Shown here: piece after piece, positions 12,401 through 22,041 of the stretch
Position numbering within the stretch: the stretch's first letter is position 1
Layout of the letters: each line of letters begins with the position of its first letter
Assembly: GCA_047495785.1 (NCBI GenBank)
Contig: JBLDXI010000021.1
Span: 434,001 to 498,000, forward strand
Direction: 5' to 3'
Length of the DNA: 64,000 bases
Source of the DNA: Lepidodermella squamata
Lineage: Eukaryota; Gastrotricha
Translations under genes and position numbers: made by a program
The notes under the pieces: model-generated
The model's input: only the letters and a program-made list of their open reading frames with translations
What the model was told of the DNA's origin: nothing
Database searches by the model: none

Positions 12401-15400
12401 TAATCAAGCATGACCTCAGGCTTCTCCATTTTATCCTCGGCAACGGCTTATCGTCATGGTATAAGCCAATAAGGCCACCCAATCGCCAGTCTGTAATGTC
12501 ACGGGTTCTTTGGATCTACGGTAGGTAGGTACGGTACGGTAGGTACGGAGTGGTACACAAGTCACTCTATGCTTCGAATCTCGGTATAAGCTTTATTATT
12601 CAACTACTCCTTGTCTCAGGTTATAATTCTAGAAAATATCCTACAAATCTAACACAAATATTACGCACTGATTTTAACAATATATATTCGGCCCAGAGTG
12701 GCCACGATGGTAACTAGGGCGGTTACGGCTACTAGCTGTCGGTTATGCAACGCCAGAAAACAGCTGAAATCTAAAGATTTGACAAAATCTGACTTTCTGG
12801 TTTGACGGAACTTCGAAACTGCTGCTGCCTTATTTCCAGTTATTACCAAAACAGTTCCACCTAAGACAAAAATGTTGACTTCAGAAATATGCACGATAAA
12901 AGTCATACTTCGAGTTTTCATGATCCTCGACTCTTTCCCTATTATGGAGTTGGCAATATTCAACGATTTGTAATCAAATCGAATGACTAAACCTGTCTGC
13001 TCCTTGTGCGACACTGCTCTGGGGCGGCCACGAGCACGTTTCACCGGCTTCATAACAACCGCAGGTTCGAAAGCTGCTAAATCTAAATCGCTAATTTCTC
13101 ATTTCAAACGCATAAAATCCGAAAGTTCATCGATAACTTCAAAGAAAGAAACCGCTCTTCAAGCGAATAAGCTCCAATGCCTCCACCTTGTAAAGTGAAA
13201 GCAAGCTTTGTAGCTGAAATTAACGCTCGAAATGGGGATGAACCTCGAAATCGCCCTTCTTCTGCCGCTTGGGCAGATGTGCGTGGACATGAATGGACTC
13301 AGCAGCGTCGTCGTGTGGTATATGCAGCGTTGCACCTGTTGCTTCGTATGTTCTTGCCCCCCCTCCTGGCTCAAAGGTTCATGAAAAATTACAGTAACGC
13401 GTAAAACGCAAGAAATGCACAATTGAAAAAAATCGTAGCACAAGTGGGAATTTCGCAAGAAACTGTCGTAGTTACCTGTTTGAAAAGGAACTGATTGTGC
13501 ATGACATAAAAATTACAGTTATCGAATAGATTAGCCCAGTTGTGAGTAGAAATATAATAATTGAAAGCTGGAAAATCGCAATTCACGATATTGAAATTTG
13601 ATTAAATGTTGTTGAACTCAGAAGTGGCGTCCACACAGGAGTTGATTGAGGAGTTAAATCGCTGGGAATGATGAGAACCAACCCCATATTATGCTGAGGA
13701 GGGCTTTTCTTGGATTTTTTTAATGAAAAAATGACGATCGAATTTTATCGTCTCAGGTAATATTCTCTTTTCCAAATCGGAGTGTCCCGTACACGACAAA
13801 TTGTATTTGCGATTCAGCCACGTTTCTCATGCTGAAACCGCTGGAAGTTTGGCCAAGCGGCAGTGTCCTTCAAATTCCCCTGCGCCGAATTAGCCTGATA
13901 CTTACTTATTCGTCATCGTTCTGTCGCTTTCGCGGGTCATGGATGCTATTAGGGTTAGGATGGATTTCGGCAGTTTCCGAAAATCTGCTTCTTGTGCGAC
14001 ACTGCTCTGGGGCGGCCACGAGCTTTCAATAACTTGTCACATTCCGCCTTACCTTCGGAATATTGTTCGCAGACAGCGAGCCACATTTCTTTATAAGATT
14101 TCTCATCCTTGAGCAGACTGTTTGAGGTGTTGACATTCTGATTGGTCCTGTCAACCGCAAACCCTACCGCTACCTATTTCGCATGTCATGGATGCTATTA
14201 GGGTTAGGATGGATTTCGGCAGTTTCCGAAAATCGAACCGTTGTTTTGTCAAACGTATTGAAATTGATCATAACAAAATAGGGGAAAAGTTTTCAAGTTC
14301 AAGCTTCGTTTTGATCAATGCATTCTCGAGAGACTCAGGCAATCTTAACTTATAAGAAATAGAATAATAGAAATTAAAAAATCGATCCCAAGTTATCATT
14401 TAATCTATGTCTTGGAACATAATGCATATTGCATAGCTAAACTATTTTGTTACTATATTTTAGGGCGTCAACATGCCTGCTCGAACGGTCGTTTTTGACA
14501 GCATAACAAAAAACGACGGCAAACGGCGACGCGAACTCATGCCATCAGAGTACATTCAAATGGCGGGCCGAGCTGGTCGGCGCGGCATCGACACAACCGG
14601 AACCGTTGTTATCCTCTGCCGAAATGAAGTACCCGAAATTTCTATACTTGACCGCATGATGTTGGGCAAACCTGTTCATCTCGAATCCAAGTTCAGGCTG
14701 ACAACCTCGCTGGTCCTCGGAATGATGCGAGTCGAACACCTAAAGTAAAATCTTAAAAAATCGCTGAAATATTAAAAAAATATATATTTTTCAGGATGGA
14801 AGATGTTTTAAGGAGGACTTTTGCCGAATATGGCTGGTTCCGTCAAAAAGGCGACTTTGAAGCTGAATACGAGAAACTTGTCGTAGAACGTCGATCCTTA
14901 CCTAAACTCGACTGTGAGTTGTGCCGCAGCGATATCGTTCAGTACCACACCGACCTGGAGACATTTTGGAGCCAATGGGCTGATTTCATGTCGCGTCTAC
15001 TCAGCGAGCGGAGCGCTAGCAAAGTTTTCACGCCCGGTCGAATTTTATATGGATATTTTGCGATTTCGGAAAATGGCGTGAAAACCGGGTTCGAACTACG
15101 AATCATGCTTTTCCTGACTTGCTCGGCCGCTAATGGAGTTCTGAGTGTTCGCGGTCTAGTTCTAGCCCCGCCTTCTAACACCGGCCTACGAGGCGAACCG
15201 GCTAAAACTTCAACATCACCGATCTCGAGCCTTACTGAAACAATTTTGGCTTGCCCTACTGAATCTGGTGACTTCGCTCGGCCACTAGCTTCAGATCTGG
15301 CTAATGATTTAGAGTCAGGCCGGCTCAAGTTACAGCCTTTCGATTTGAAACCGATTGACATCGCGTATTTTTTCAATAATAAGCAAGTGAAGATAAACGC

Positions 15401-17041
15401 GATTCCTGGCCAAACTTTGACCGCGAATGTTATCGGCGATGTGGAGAGTGAATTGTTGAAGTTTTTACGCTCAGTAAAACCAAATGATTGGAGCGGGCTG
15501 GCCGCAACAATTGTCGATCCTTTGAAATCGGCCTCTGCGATTCAGTTCTCGAATTTGCAGCTCGCAAGTGATGCAGCTCAATTGACGGTTGTTCGCAATC
15601 AATTGGCGGCTGGGTTCGCGTGTCGCGCTTGTCCGAAATTCAACGAGCATTTCAACTTGGCGCATGAAGATCAGAAAATCCAGTCTCGTTTAGCTGTTAT
15701 TCGGCGGCATTTGAGCGCGGACAGTTTGGCACTGGGTGGCGAGTACGAAGCGCTTGTTGAAGTGCTTCACGAAATGGGCTTCATCGATAAGTAAGTACTT
15801 TTATTTGATTTACACAGGTGAGAGGAGAAATTTGGCCTGTATGAAACAGTTTCTCGAAGTTCGCGTATATCTTTTGTAGCTTATTCCTTGTTTGGGCATT
15901 TTCTACCGCGGTCTGTTCGCAAGATGCTAACCGTCCGTTGATTAAACGAAACATATTTCATAACATACTTGATTTGACCGGTCGCCTCATTTTTTGCGCC
16001 CCAGCAATCATATCCACCCATGTCGGGAAAAATCATTTAATAAAATCCAAGACAATATTGGTAGAATTCCGCAGAGTGGCCTGATTTGCGAGTATAGAGC
16101 CCTGTCAGGGTATAATTGTTAGGCCATAAGTACGAATCACGAACTAATTATGGCGTTTTCCTGGCGAATGGATAAAACTTGATGAATTCGATGAGACTCG
16201 GGGAATTTGTTGAAAATGCACCCAAAGAGGCGGAATACAGAGGTAGTTGCTAACAAGATAATAGATAATTTAAATAACCTTGAACAGAATTGCACTCGTA
16301 GGCTGCTTCCGTTCTTCAAGAAAACAGCAAACCTTAAAGAAAAATTACACGCCAATTGATGATACCAATGAAATGTTAGCACCATCCGCTGCTTCATCAT
16401 CAACCTTCTCGGAACCAGTCACAGTTGTTGCTACTTTTTGTTCCACCCATTTACTCAGCATATTCCGGTAATTTTTAGAGCAGATGAAGACGATCGAGGG
16501 CTGATATACAGATGTCGCCGACTTACTCAGCTTCCGATTGGCATTTTAGTAGTTGTCGATTGATTGGTGTTACGAACAACGCATAATAGGGCGTTTCCAC
16601 AGCATTACAACTCATAAAAGGTGAAGTTTATTCATAGCGAAAAAGTGAAAATGTATCGATTTTTTGAGCGTATAACACACCGAGAGATATGAAATGGAAT
16701 GTTGTTTGCCAGTCTTTGATGTCTCGTTCTTACATCGGTGACCAATTCTAGGGGGTCAAAAGGGCTTGCGCTTGCCGTAGTTCCTAGATTGAGTTCGTAA
16801 TCAGCCGAGAAGCGAACCAGGGATTGAAATGTTGTTATCAAAGCACCCGCGTCCCACTCGGAACCAAGCCGGCCGTCAAATTGGCGGAGAGTGAAGCGGG
16901 CGAATTCAAACGTGATCTGCTCCTATTAAAATAAAATCACAGGAAAAATCAGTAATTAGCTATCAACGGAGTGAAGCAACACGCGAAAATTAAGTAAGAA
17001 AATTTCTTACCTTTTGAGGGGAAACGGCTACAACAACCGTT

Positions 17042-17076
<35 letters not shown>

Positions 17077-18223
17077 GGAAGCGGCTCGATTTTTAAGGAA
17101 AGCCACAACGACTTCGCAAGCCTTTCGCTGGCCGAGCGAATTCGGAAACATTTCCCGAATGTTATCTTCCGTTAATCCAAGCATAACAGCCTCGTACAAC
17201 TGTTCCCCTATAATAGAAAATATTCGATATCATGTTTTATTTGGATTCCAGCCCGCGATTGTATAAAGCCATAGCAATTTGTAACAGCTAATTGTTTTTG
17301 GGTTAGTATAAGTACAATTAATTGCGCAATTGATATAAGGTGGTTAGCCATTGGTCAGTAAAACTCATGGTGAGAAGCCGCAATTTGGCGCGTTTTACCG
17401 ATCCAGAAATTTCCCACGGTAGGGTTCGAACGACTGGAAAGTCAAACCCTCGAGTTAAAGGGGAAATTTAGGAGTTTGATCTTCTACAACAGAGTTTTGT
17501 TTTCAGCAGTTTCAATTTTGGAAACCAAGTTTCTTTGTTTACCAAGTTGCTGTAGCGGAAGGTTTTACACTTTTTCCTTCCCTGTAATTCAACCCCGTAA
17601 ATTGATAAACCGCTAAAATATTTGAAGAAAATTCGATTTCCCTCTTGTACATTTTATTTTATTTTATTTCGCTTAGAGACCGAGGCGTTTTGCTGCTCAA
17701 AGGTCACGTGGCCTGTATCATCGGCCAGCAACACGACGTGCTAATCACCGAACTGCTATTCTCCGGCATATTCACAGATCTCAGCCCGAGCGAACTCGCC
17801 GGGGTGCTGTCACCCTTCGTCACCGAAGCTCGCGGGCAGGAAATGGAGGGCCCGAAAGCGTCGCCGAACCTCGAAAAGGCCGTCAAATCCGTCAAGGAAT
17901 ACGGCCTGGAATACGGCAAGAAACTGCACGCTCGCCGGCTGATTTCATCCTCCGACGCTGTGATAGCCGACGATTTACGCTGGGGCATGGTCGACGCGGT
18001 TTATCACTGGGCGAATGGCAAGACGTTCGCCGAAGTCAAGGACTTCACGCCCATTGACGAGGGCCTCATCGTCCGCTGCATCCAACGAGTCGACGAGTTG
18101 ATCCGTGATCTGCGCGATGCCGCGCGCAAAATCGGCGAGGTCAGCCTGGAGGCGAAATTGACTGAGGCGCAAAATGCGATCAAGCGAGATATTGTATTCG
18201 CTGGAAGTCTTTATTTACAATAA
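9498..18223 (+). CDS. SKIV2L: SKI complex RNA helicase SKI2 (SKIV2L)
   Basis: DExH helicase of the cytoplasmic SKI complex that feeds mRNA to the exosome for 3'-5' decay. Model: join(9498..9784, 9834..10710, 10839..10964, 11025..11612, 14464..14744, 14795..15790, 17677..18223), 1233 aa, close to human. Motifs: AHTSAGKT (about 296-303), [20 protein letters not shown] (387-390, split by intron 2), [42 protein letters not shown] and [10 protein letters not shown] (about 658-667). An arch/insert region and the C-terminal DSHCT domain follow, including [18 protein letters not shown]. Intron 2 starts with GC (GAG|GCAAGT), forced by the DEVHYVND junction. Introns 4 (2851 bp) and 6 (1886 bp) are many times longer than the others and hold repeats, a transposase relic and an antisense gene. 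An acceptor TTTTGTAG ends 7 bp before the ATG. Confidence 0.95.
11948..12490 (-). mobile_element. Decayed piggyBac transposase C-terminal fragment inside SKIV2L intron 4
   Basis: On the minus strand several frames together give the signature end of a piggyBac transposase. [13 protein letters not shown] lies in one frame and, after a one-base shift, [15 protein letters not shown] and [15 protein letters not shown] lie in another. Next come a basic block resembling the family's L.ELA..L..P.I.RR stretch, and a zinc-binding tail with RCVVC, RCTAC and FICNEH. Frameshifts and an in-frame stop within the tail show it is dead. The catalytic core upstream (5' part of the element) was not found, so it is also truncated. 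Terminal inverted repeats and TTAA ends were not resolved. It lies antisense to the host gene. Confidence 0.82.
13003..13035. repeat. 33-bp direct repeat, copy 1 (SKIV2L intron 4)
   Basis: This stretch is repeated exactly at 13991-14023; with one mismatch the match extends a few bases upstream. Read on the minus strand both copies encode the same basic, AT-hook-like peptide [11 protein letters not shown], followed by EQ here and KQ in the other copy. They may be two remains of one coding exon or of a mobile element. No parent gene was recognised. Confidence 0.75.
13936..13985. repeat. 50-bp direct repeat, copy 1 (SKIV2L intron 4)
   Basis: Begins GTCATGGATGCTATTAGGGT and is repeated identically at 14185-14234. 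The 33-bp repeat copy 2 lies directly after this copy, so the two repeat families are interleaved. This points to local duplication around an inserted element. Confidence 0.8.
13991..14023. repeat. 33-bp direct repeat, copy 2 (SKIV2L intron 4)
   Basis: Second copy of the 13003-13035 repeat. On the minus strand it lies in an open stretch reading [18 protein letters not shown] and then [14 protein letters not shown]. This looks like eroded protein-coding sequence, but no family was recognised. Confidence 0.75.
14185..14234. repeat. 50-bp direct repeat, copy 2 (SKIV2L intron 4)
   Basis: Identical to 13936-13985 and 249 bp downstream of it in the same orientation. The rest of intron 4 (about 11613-11940, 12500-12990, 14240-14463) shows no recognisable gene. 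Confidence 0.8.
16632..17207 (-). CDS. Antisense gene nested in SKIV2L intron 6, SAM-like fragment (5' end not found)
   Basis: Two minus-strand exons join in frame with good borders. Exon complement(17011..17207) follows CTATTATAG and ends CAAAAG|GTAAGA. The next exon starts at 16922 after ATTTTAATAG. It either ends at 16734 (GAT|GTAAGA) or reads on to a TGA at 16632-16634, directly followed by AATAAA. The first exon encodes [20 protein letters not shown] and [16 protein letters not shown], which resembles the last helices of a SAM domain, then an alanine run from a CAG/CTG repeat. The second encodes [20 protein letters not shown] and an aromatic/Leu-rich stretch. No start exon was identified and the family is not recognised. 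It could be a host gene or a decayed insertion. Confidence 0.45.
17043..17073. repeat. CAG trinucleotide microsatellite
   Basis: About ten CAG units. On the minus strand they read as GCT codons and encode a polyalanine run inside the nested antisense exon. Confidence 0.9.
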
Positions 18224-20167
18224 ATGATTCAGTATTTCTATATTTTGTGCGAAATACATATATGCTATGTTTCAAAATAAAAATAAAAATATTAGAAAAA
18301 TGTAATGATTCTTCACCTAATTTCGTCTCATAGTATGATTCAGGCGATTCAGGCTAAAATCACCTGCATAATTATTATCAATTTTGAGGCGGATTTTTTC
18401 TATTTTCTATTTTCTATTTTTTAATTTGTCGGTACTTTCATGTTGAATCGCTCTACCTTTGCTTTTCTCGGGTAAATTTTTATTCTGATGGGTTTTTATT
18501 CTGATTTAATGCCTCCTTAAAAGTATCAGTCCGACGACGAGAGCGGTAGCGGTAGTGAACAATACAAATCGCAACGGGTGTGCGAGCCCCTAATTACACA
18601 TGACGGTGCCGAACAAAGAAATAATGAAATTTGGCGGATTATTGAAACTCACCCACCCAACGATCAAAGAGAAGTCAGTTGAAAGAGGTTTGCTAATTAT
18701 TGGTTTGCGTGTATTGTCTCGTGAGTTCGAGGGTGTGCGTCTGTCTTGGAGGGAGGTGGAGGTGTCATTCCTCCAAGGCGTTTGTGTGTGCGTGTGGTGT
18801 GTGGCACGCGAACGGTACACCCTAGAAAGTAGCAGTAATTTTTCGTAATATCGTCTCGGCCGGCAGTCATGGGGTTTTGGCTCAGTATGTACTATACCAA
18901 CTAGTATCTTATTATTATTTTTAATAATTTTTCTCGATCAGTTTGACGATAGCCAAATGTAACATGGCAAGTAAGATGAGGTCCATCACGGCGCCTAACT
19001 CGTTAGCATGGAGATTACGGGCTTGCTCCGTCGAGTAGACTTGCATAGGATCAGCCCAAAGTCAAAGCCCTGTTTCGCATGGATTCAGGTGAATACGTAG
19101 AGCACACTACTCACCGGTGCTACTAGCTCGCTTAGCCTGCTCACTTAATGTATACCTACGCCTCATTTCTACGGCTGAAACGTGCAAGCGAACAACTGCG
19201 CCGTTCAATAGATACTTGCCAGCGATTCGAGCGCCGTATTGTCGTAGTCTAGCAACTTTTGCGCCTGTGAGTCGCTCGAATAGCGCTGATGCTATGCCAC
19301 GTGTTGTCAACCACATGGCGTGATCGATAGTCGGGCTTCCTCCGAAGAAGGCGATGTCGGGCTCTGATGAGCCCACTCAGGCTTGCAGTCGTCGTAGAGG
19401 CTGTCGAAGCTGGGCAAAATGTAGTAATATTGACAGATGGGTCTTATCGGCATAGATTCTCGCGTTATTGGAAGTAATATCATGGGAAAGTTGGGTTTGT
19501 GAGTCCGCAACTACCCCATCGTCCTCACTGTGGACGGTCATGCCATTTGTTGTAACCATAACTCCTTTTAGTGTTTGTTCGACACAATGGGCGAAGGCTA
19601 TCGTTGCATTGTTGCAAGTGTCGCGTCGCACTAGGGTGAGGGCGGCGACGGGCCGCCTGATTTTCGGTTGCGATATTAGATATTAGAAATAAACTATTTT
19701 AAAGTTACAAATTAGACAAATATTAATATAATCATTGCAGCCATTGCTTACGCTGTATTATTTATTGGGTCTTAGACAGGCGTCGCGCAAAACAGATAGG
19801 TGTGCGCAAATTAAAAAAGCGCGACACTTCAAATTATGTTGCGCGATATTATTTTTTCGCGCAACGTTTTGGGTTTCTCTCTTATTTATTTGATAGAAAA
19901 ATAGATATTTGTTCTGTTGTTTAGTAGAAACAGAACTGGGACAGTGCAGTCGCAATACATTCTATTTGATGATAGATTAATAGTCATTTTTGGTTGGTTT
20001 TTTGCTGCGTTTTACGCAAAAAGAACCGATTTGGGGCTAGTTGGATGTGAGTTGTTTAATGGGTATTAAGGTTCATGAGTGAATATTATAGGTTAAAAGG
20101 TAGATGATTTGCATTAATAGCAGTAGATAACGAGGGAGGGTATATCAGCGCTAACACAGGTTATCGA
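18224..20167. other. Intergenic region with one broken antisense frame
   Basis: No conserved gene was recognised. 18270-18300 is A-rich and may serve as the SKIV2L poly(A) region. The only notable coding-like signal is at 19107-19631 on the minus strand, listed separately. Confidence 0.4.
19107..19631 (-). pseudogene. Antisense open frame of about 175 codons broken by a single stop
   Basis: On the minus strand a frame runs from 19631 to 19107 with just one internal TGA (19377-19379, ...RRLQA*VGSSEPDIAFFGG...). TGG in place of TGA would leave the frame open. Composition is protein-like (GGSPTIDHAMWLTTRGIASA, RYLLNGAVVRL-type blocks), but I do not recognise the family. It may be an eroded exon, a relic of a mobile element, or chance. 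Confidence 0.2.
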
Positions 20168-20611
20168 TTAGTATTCTTCGTCTTCTTTATCCTTCAGTTG
20201 AGACATACAACGTCTTAGTTCTTCGTTGACCATGATGAACTCGATAGCGTCGACAAGCAGCTCGTAGCTGAGCGTGATTTCGTTGTGAACAGATTCCGGA
20301 AAGTGGTAGTGTAGCGACTTGTCAAACGCGTATCGTAATTGGTTTATCACCACGGTCATCGCGGCTGTGTTCGGCTGCTTAGTCAGCGATATGTAATAGC
20401 TCCGCGCTAAAGGGGTTGGATGGTAGCCATATAGCATCTCCGGTTGAAAGATTGAAGCGTCTACCTCACGTGCATCTGCCGCGGCCGCATGCACAAATTT
20501 CGCTGCCGAGCCGGAGCGAATTCGTCGAGAAAGTACCGAGATGGAAGGATGAAAGTTCGATAACGTGAGCTCACGTACGTGTTCAACCCCGTTACCTGCA
20601 GGGTATGTACA
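20168..20611 (-). CDS. Terminal exon of an unidentified antisense gene (partial)
   Basis: A long pyrimidine tract ending CTCTCTCCCCTCAG on the minus strand is a textbook acceptor. It is followed by an open frame of 147 codons to a TAA at 20168-20170. The encoded end contains SIFQPEMLYGYHPTPLARSY, TAAMTVVINQLRYAFDKSL, SVHNEITLSYELLVDAIEF and an acidic terminus KDKEDEEY. GC content and codon use look like the real genes in the window. Upstream exons, which would lie beyond 20650, were not found. Function unknown. Confidence 0.45.
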   Translation of the reverse strand, partial: CTYPAGNGVEHVRELTLSNFHPSISVLSRRIRSGSAAKFVHAAAADAREVDASIFQPEMLYGYHPTPLARSYYISLTKQPNTAAMTVVINQLRYAFDKSLHYHFPESVHNEITLSYELLVDAIEFIMVNEELRRCMSQLKDKEDEEY

Positions 20612-21610
20612 CTGAGGGGAGAGAGGTGGGGAGAGAGTGAAAGGGGGAGATATAGCAGGGCTCCGATTTCGTTGAAGCGCCGCTTATTTGCCTATGCAGT
20701 TCAATCCTTCAACAACCTTAAAGCGTGCTACTGGGGCCGTTGACCGCTGGTTTGCAGAGGTGGTAATTTCTCGCTCAAGTGTTGGGTCAGTAGCTGTTCC
20801 ATGTTATCGAACGAAGACACATCGTCAGGTGAGTAATTCAAATTTCGCGATATTTATTTTCCTCGCAGCTTTACCAACCCTGATGATAGTTTTGCGCTGT
20901 AGAGTTTGCTTTTACAGTTATTTTCCGCCCATTAATCGAGTAGATCTTTTCTGCGTGAGTTACTCGCTCGATGCCCGTTGCGCAGGTTTACCCCAATTAA
21001 TATTTAGCGCTTTTTCCACTGTCGATCTCATCGCAGGCGTGCCTGATTTTGTCAATTTATCTGGGGTAATCACTGTGTTCTGCTGGTCGCAAAATTTTCA
21101 CGCGTTTCTTTGTCATCCACGTGCTAATATGGCAATGCCAGTAATTTAGCGATAAATGGCCGAAATGGGTCGTTACTACAGCGTGTCCCATAAGTAACGC
21201 AAACAAACAAAATCCTAAAATTCAAAATTCAACAAGAATAGGTTTTAAGCATGTCACTTGGCAAATGGGATTAAAAAATTCCAGGAAAATTTGGTGCAAA
21301 CGGGTAAAATTCCGAAAATTACCGAACCACTTACCATCGGGATATTCCGGGTTCTCTCCGGTAAATAATTCCACTCTCCCTTTACATAATATTTCAATAT
21401 AAGTTAATAATGTTTTTTTTCATTTCCTCCTAACAGGGCAGGGCGTCTCTTGGTTATAGTGGAGTCACTAGTCGTCGCGATTACGCAAAGCACTGGTCCA
21501 CATAAAAAGGTAAGGAACATGTCTGCCATGTAACTTGTTTCGTTGTTATTGCTGCCGAGTCCTCTTTCTGGTATAAGGGTTATACTTGGAGGGGTCATGA
21601 ATTCGGTAGA

Positions 21611-22041
21611 TATTTGGGCAGAGCTTTGGATTTGATTTGATTTGATTTACGGCTTAAATCACGGCCCTCCTTCAATCAATCAAAATCAATCATTGTTCCA
21701 ATTTTCCAGGACTAAATCAATCAAATCAAATCATCGACAGACATGAATCGCAATAAATCGCGAAACATCTGGATTTTCAGGAAGCTGGGGGCTTCGAAGT
21801 TTCAAGAAATGAATAAAATAACGCGAATTTGAAATAACCGTCCCTCCCCGTAGCAAATTTTCATCAAAAAGGAGGAGAGATCTTGGTTCCGCGGTATCAA
21901 GTTTTTCGATTGCATCACCAAGGCTAAATCAAAATCAATCAAATCAAAATGCTTCCCCGCGTAAATCAATCATTTTAAATCTGAATCAGTGAAAATAGGG
22001 TCTAAATCAAATCAAATCAAATCCAAAGCACTGTATTTGGG
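21611..22041. mobile_element. Complete hAT-type MITE with 8-bp target-site duplication
   Basis: The element spans 21619-22033 (415 bp). It begins CAGAGCTTTGGATTTGATTT and ends with the inverse of CAGTGCTTTGGATTTGATTT. The terminal inverted repeats run about 31 bp with one mismatch. It is flanked on both sides by TATTTGGG (21611-21618 and 22034-22041), a perfect 8-bp duplication. CAGNG ends with 8-bp duplications are typical of hAT transposons. The interior has no coding capacity and is rich in AAATCAATCAAATC-like motifs in both orientations, so it is non-autonomous. Confidence 0.93.

Noticed and set aside
18600-18848. Open + frame beginning MTVPNKEIMKFGG
   Set aside because: Runs into Val/Cys-rich low-complexity from a GTGTGT-like stretch; no conserved blocks and no flanking gene signals.
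20688-21149. 153-codon + frame opposite the orphan exon region
   Set aside because: Hydrophobic, biased composition without recognisable domain, no acceptor or poly(A) context; the minus-strand exon is better supported.
21619-22033. AAATCAAATC runs considered as a CRISPR-like or satellite array
   Set aside because: The repeats are irregular and form the ends and interior of a hAT MITE with a target-site duplication.
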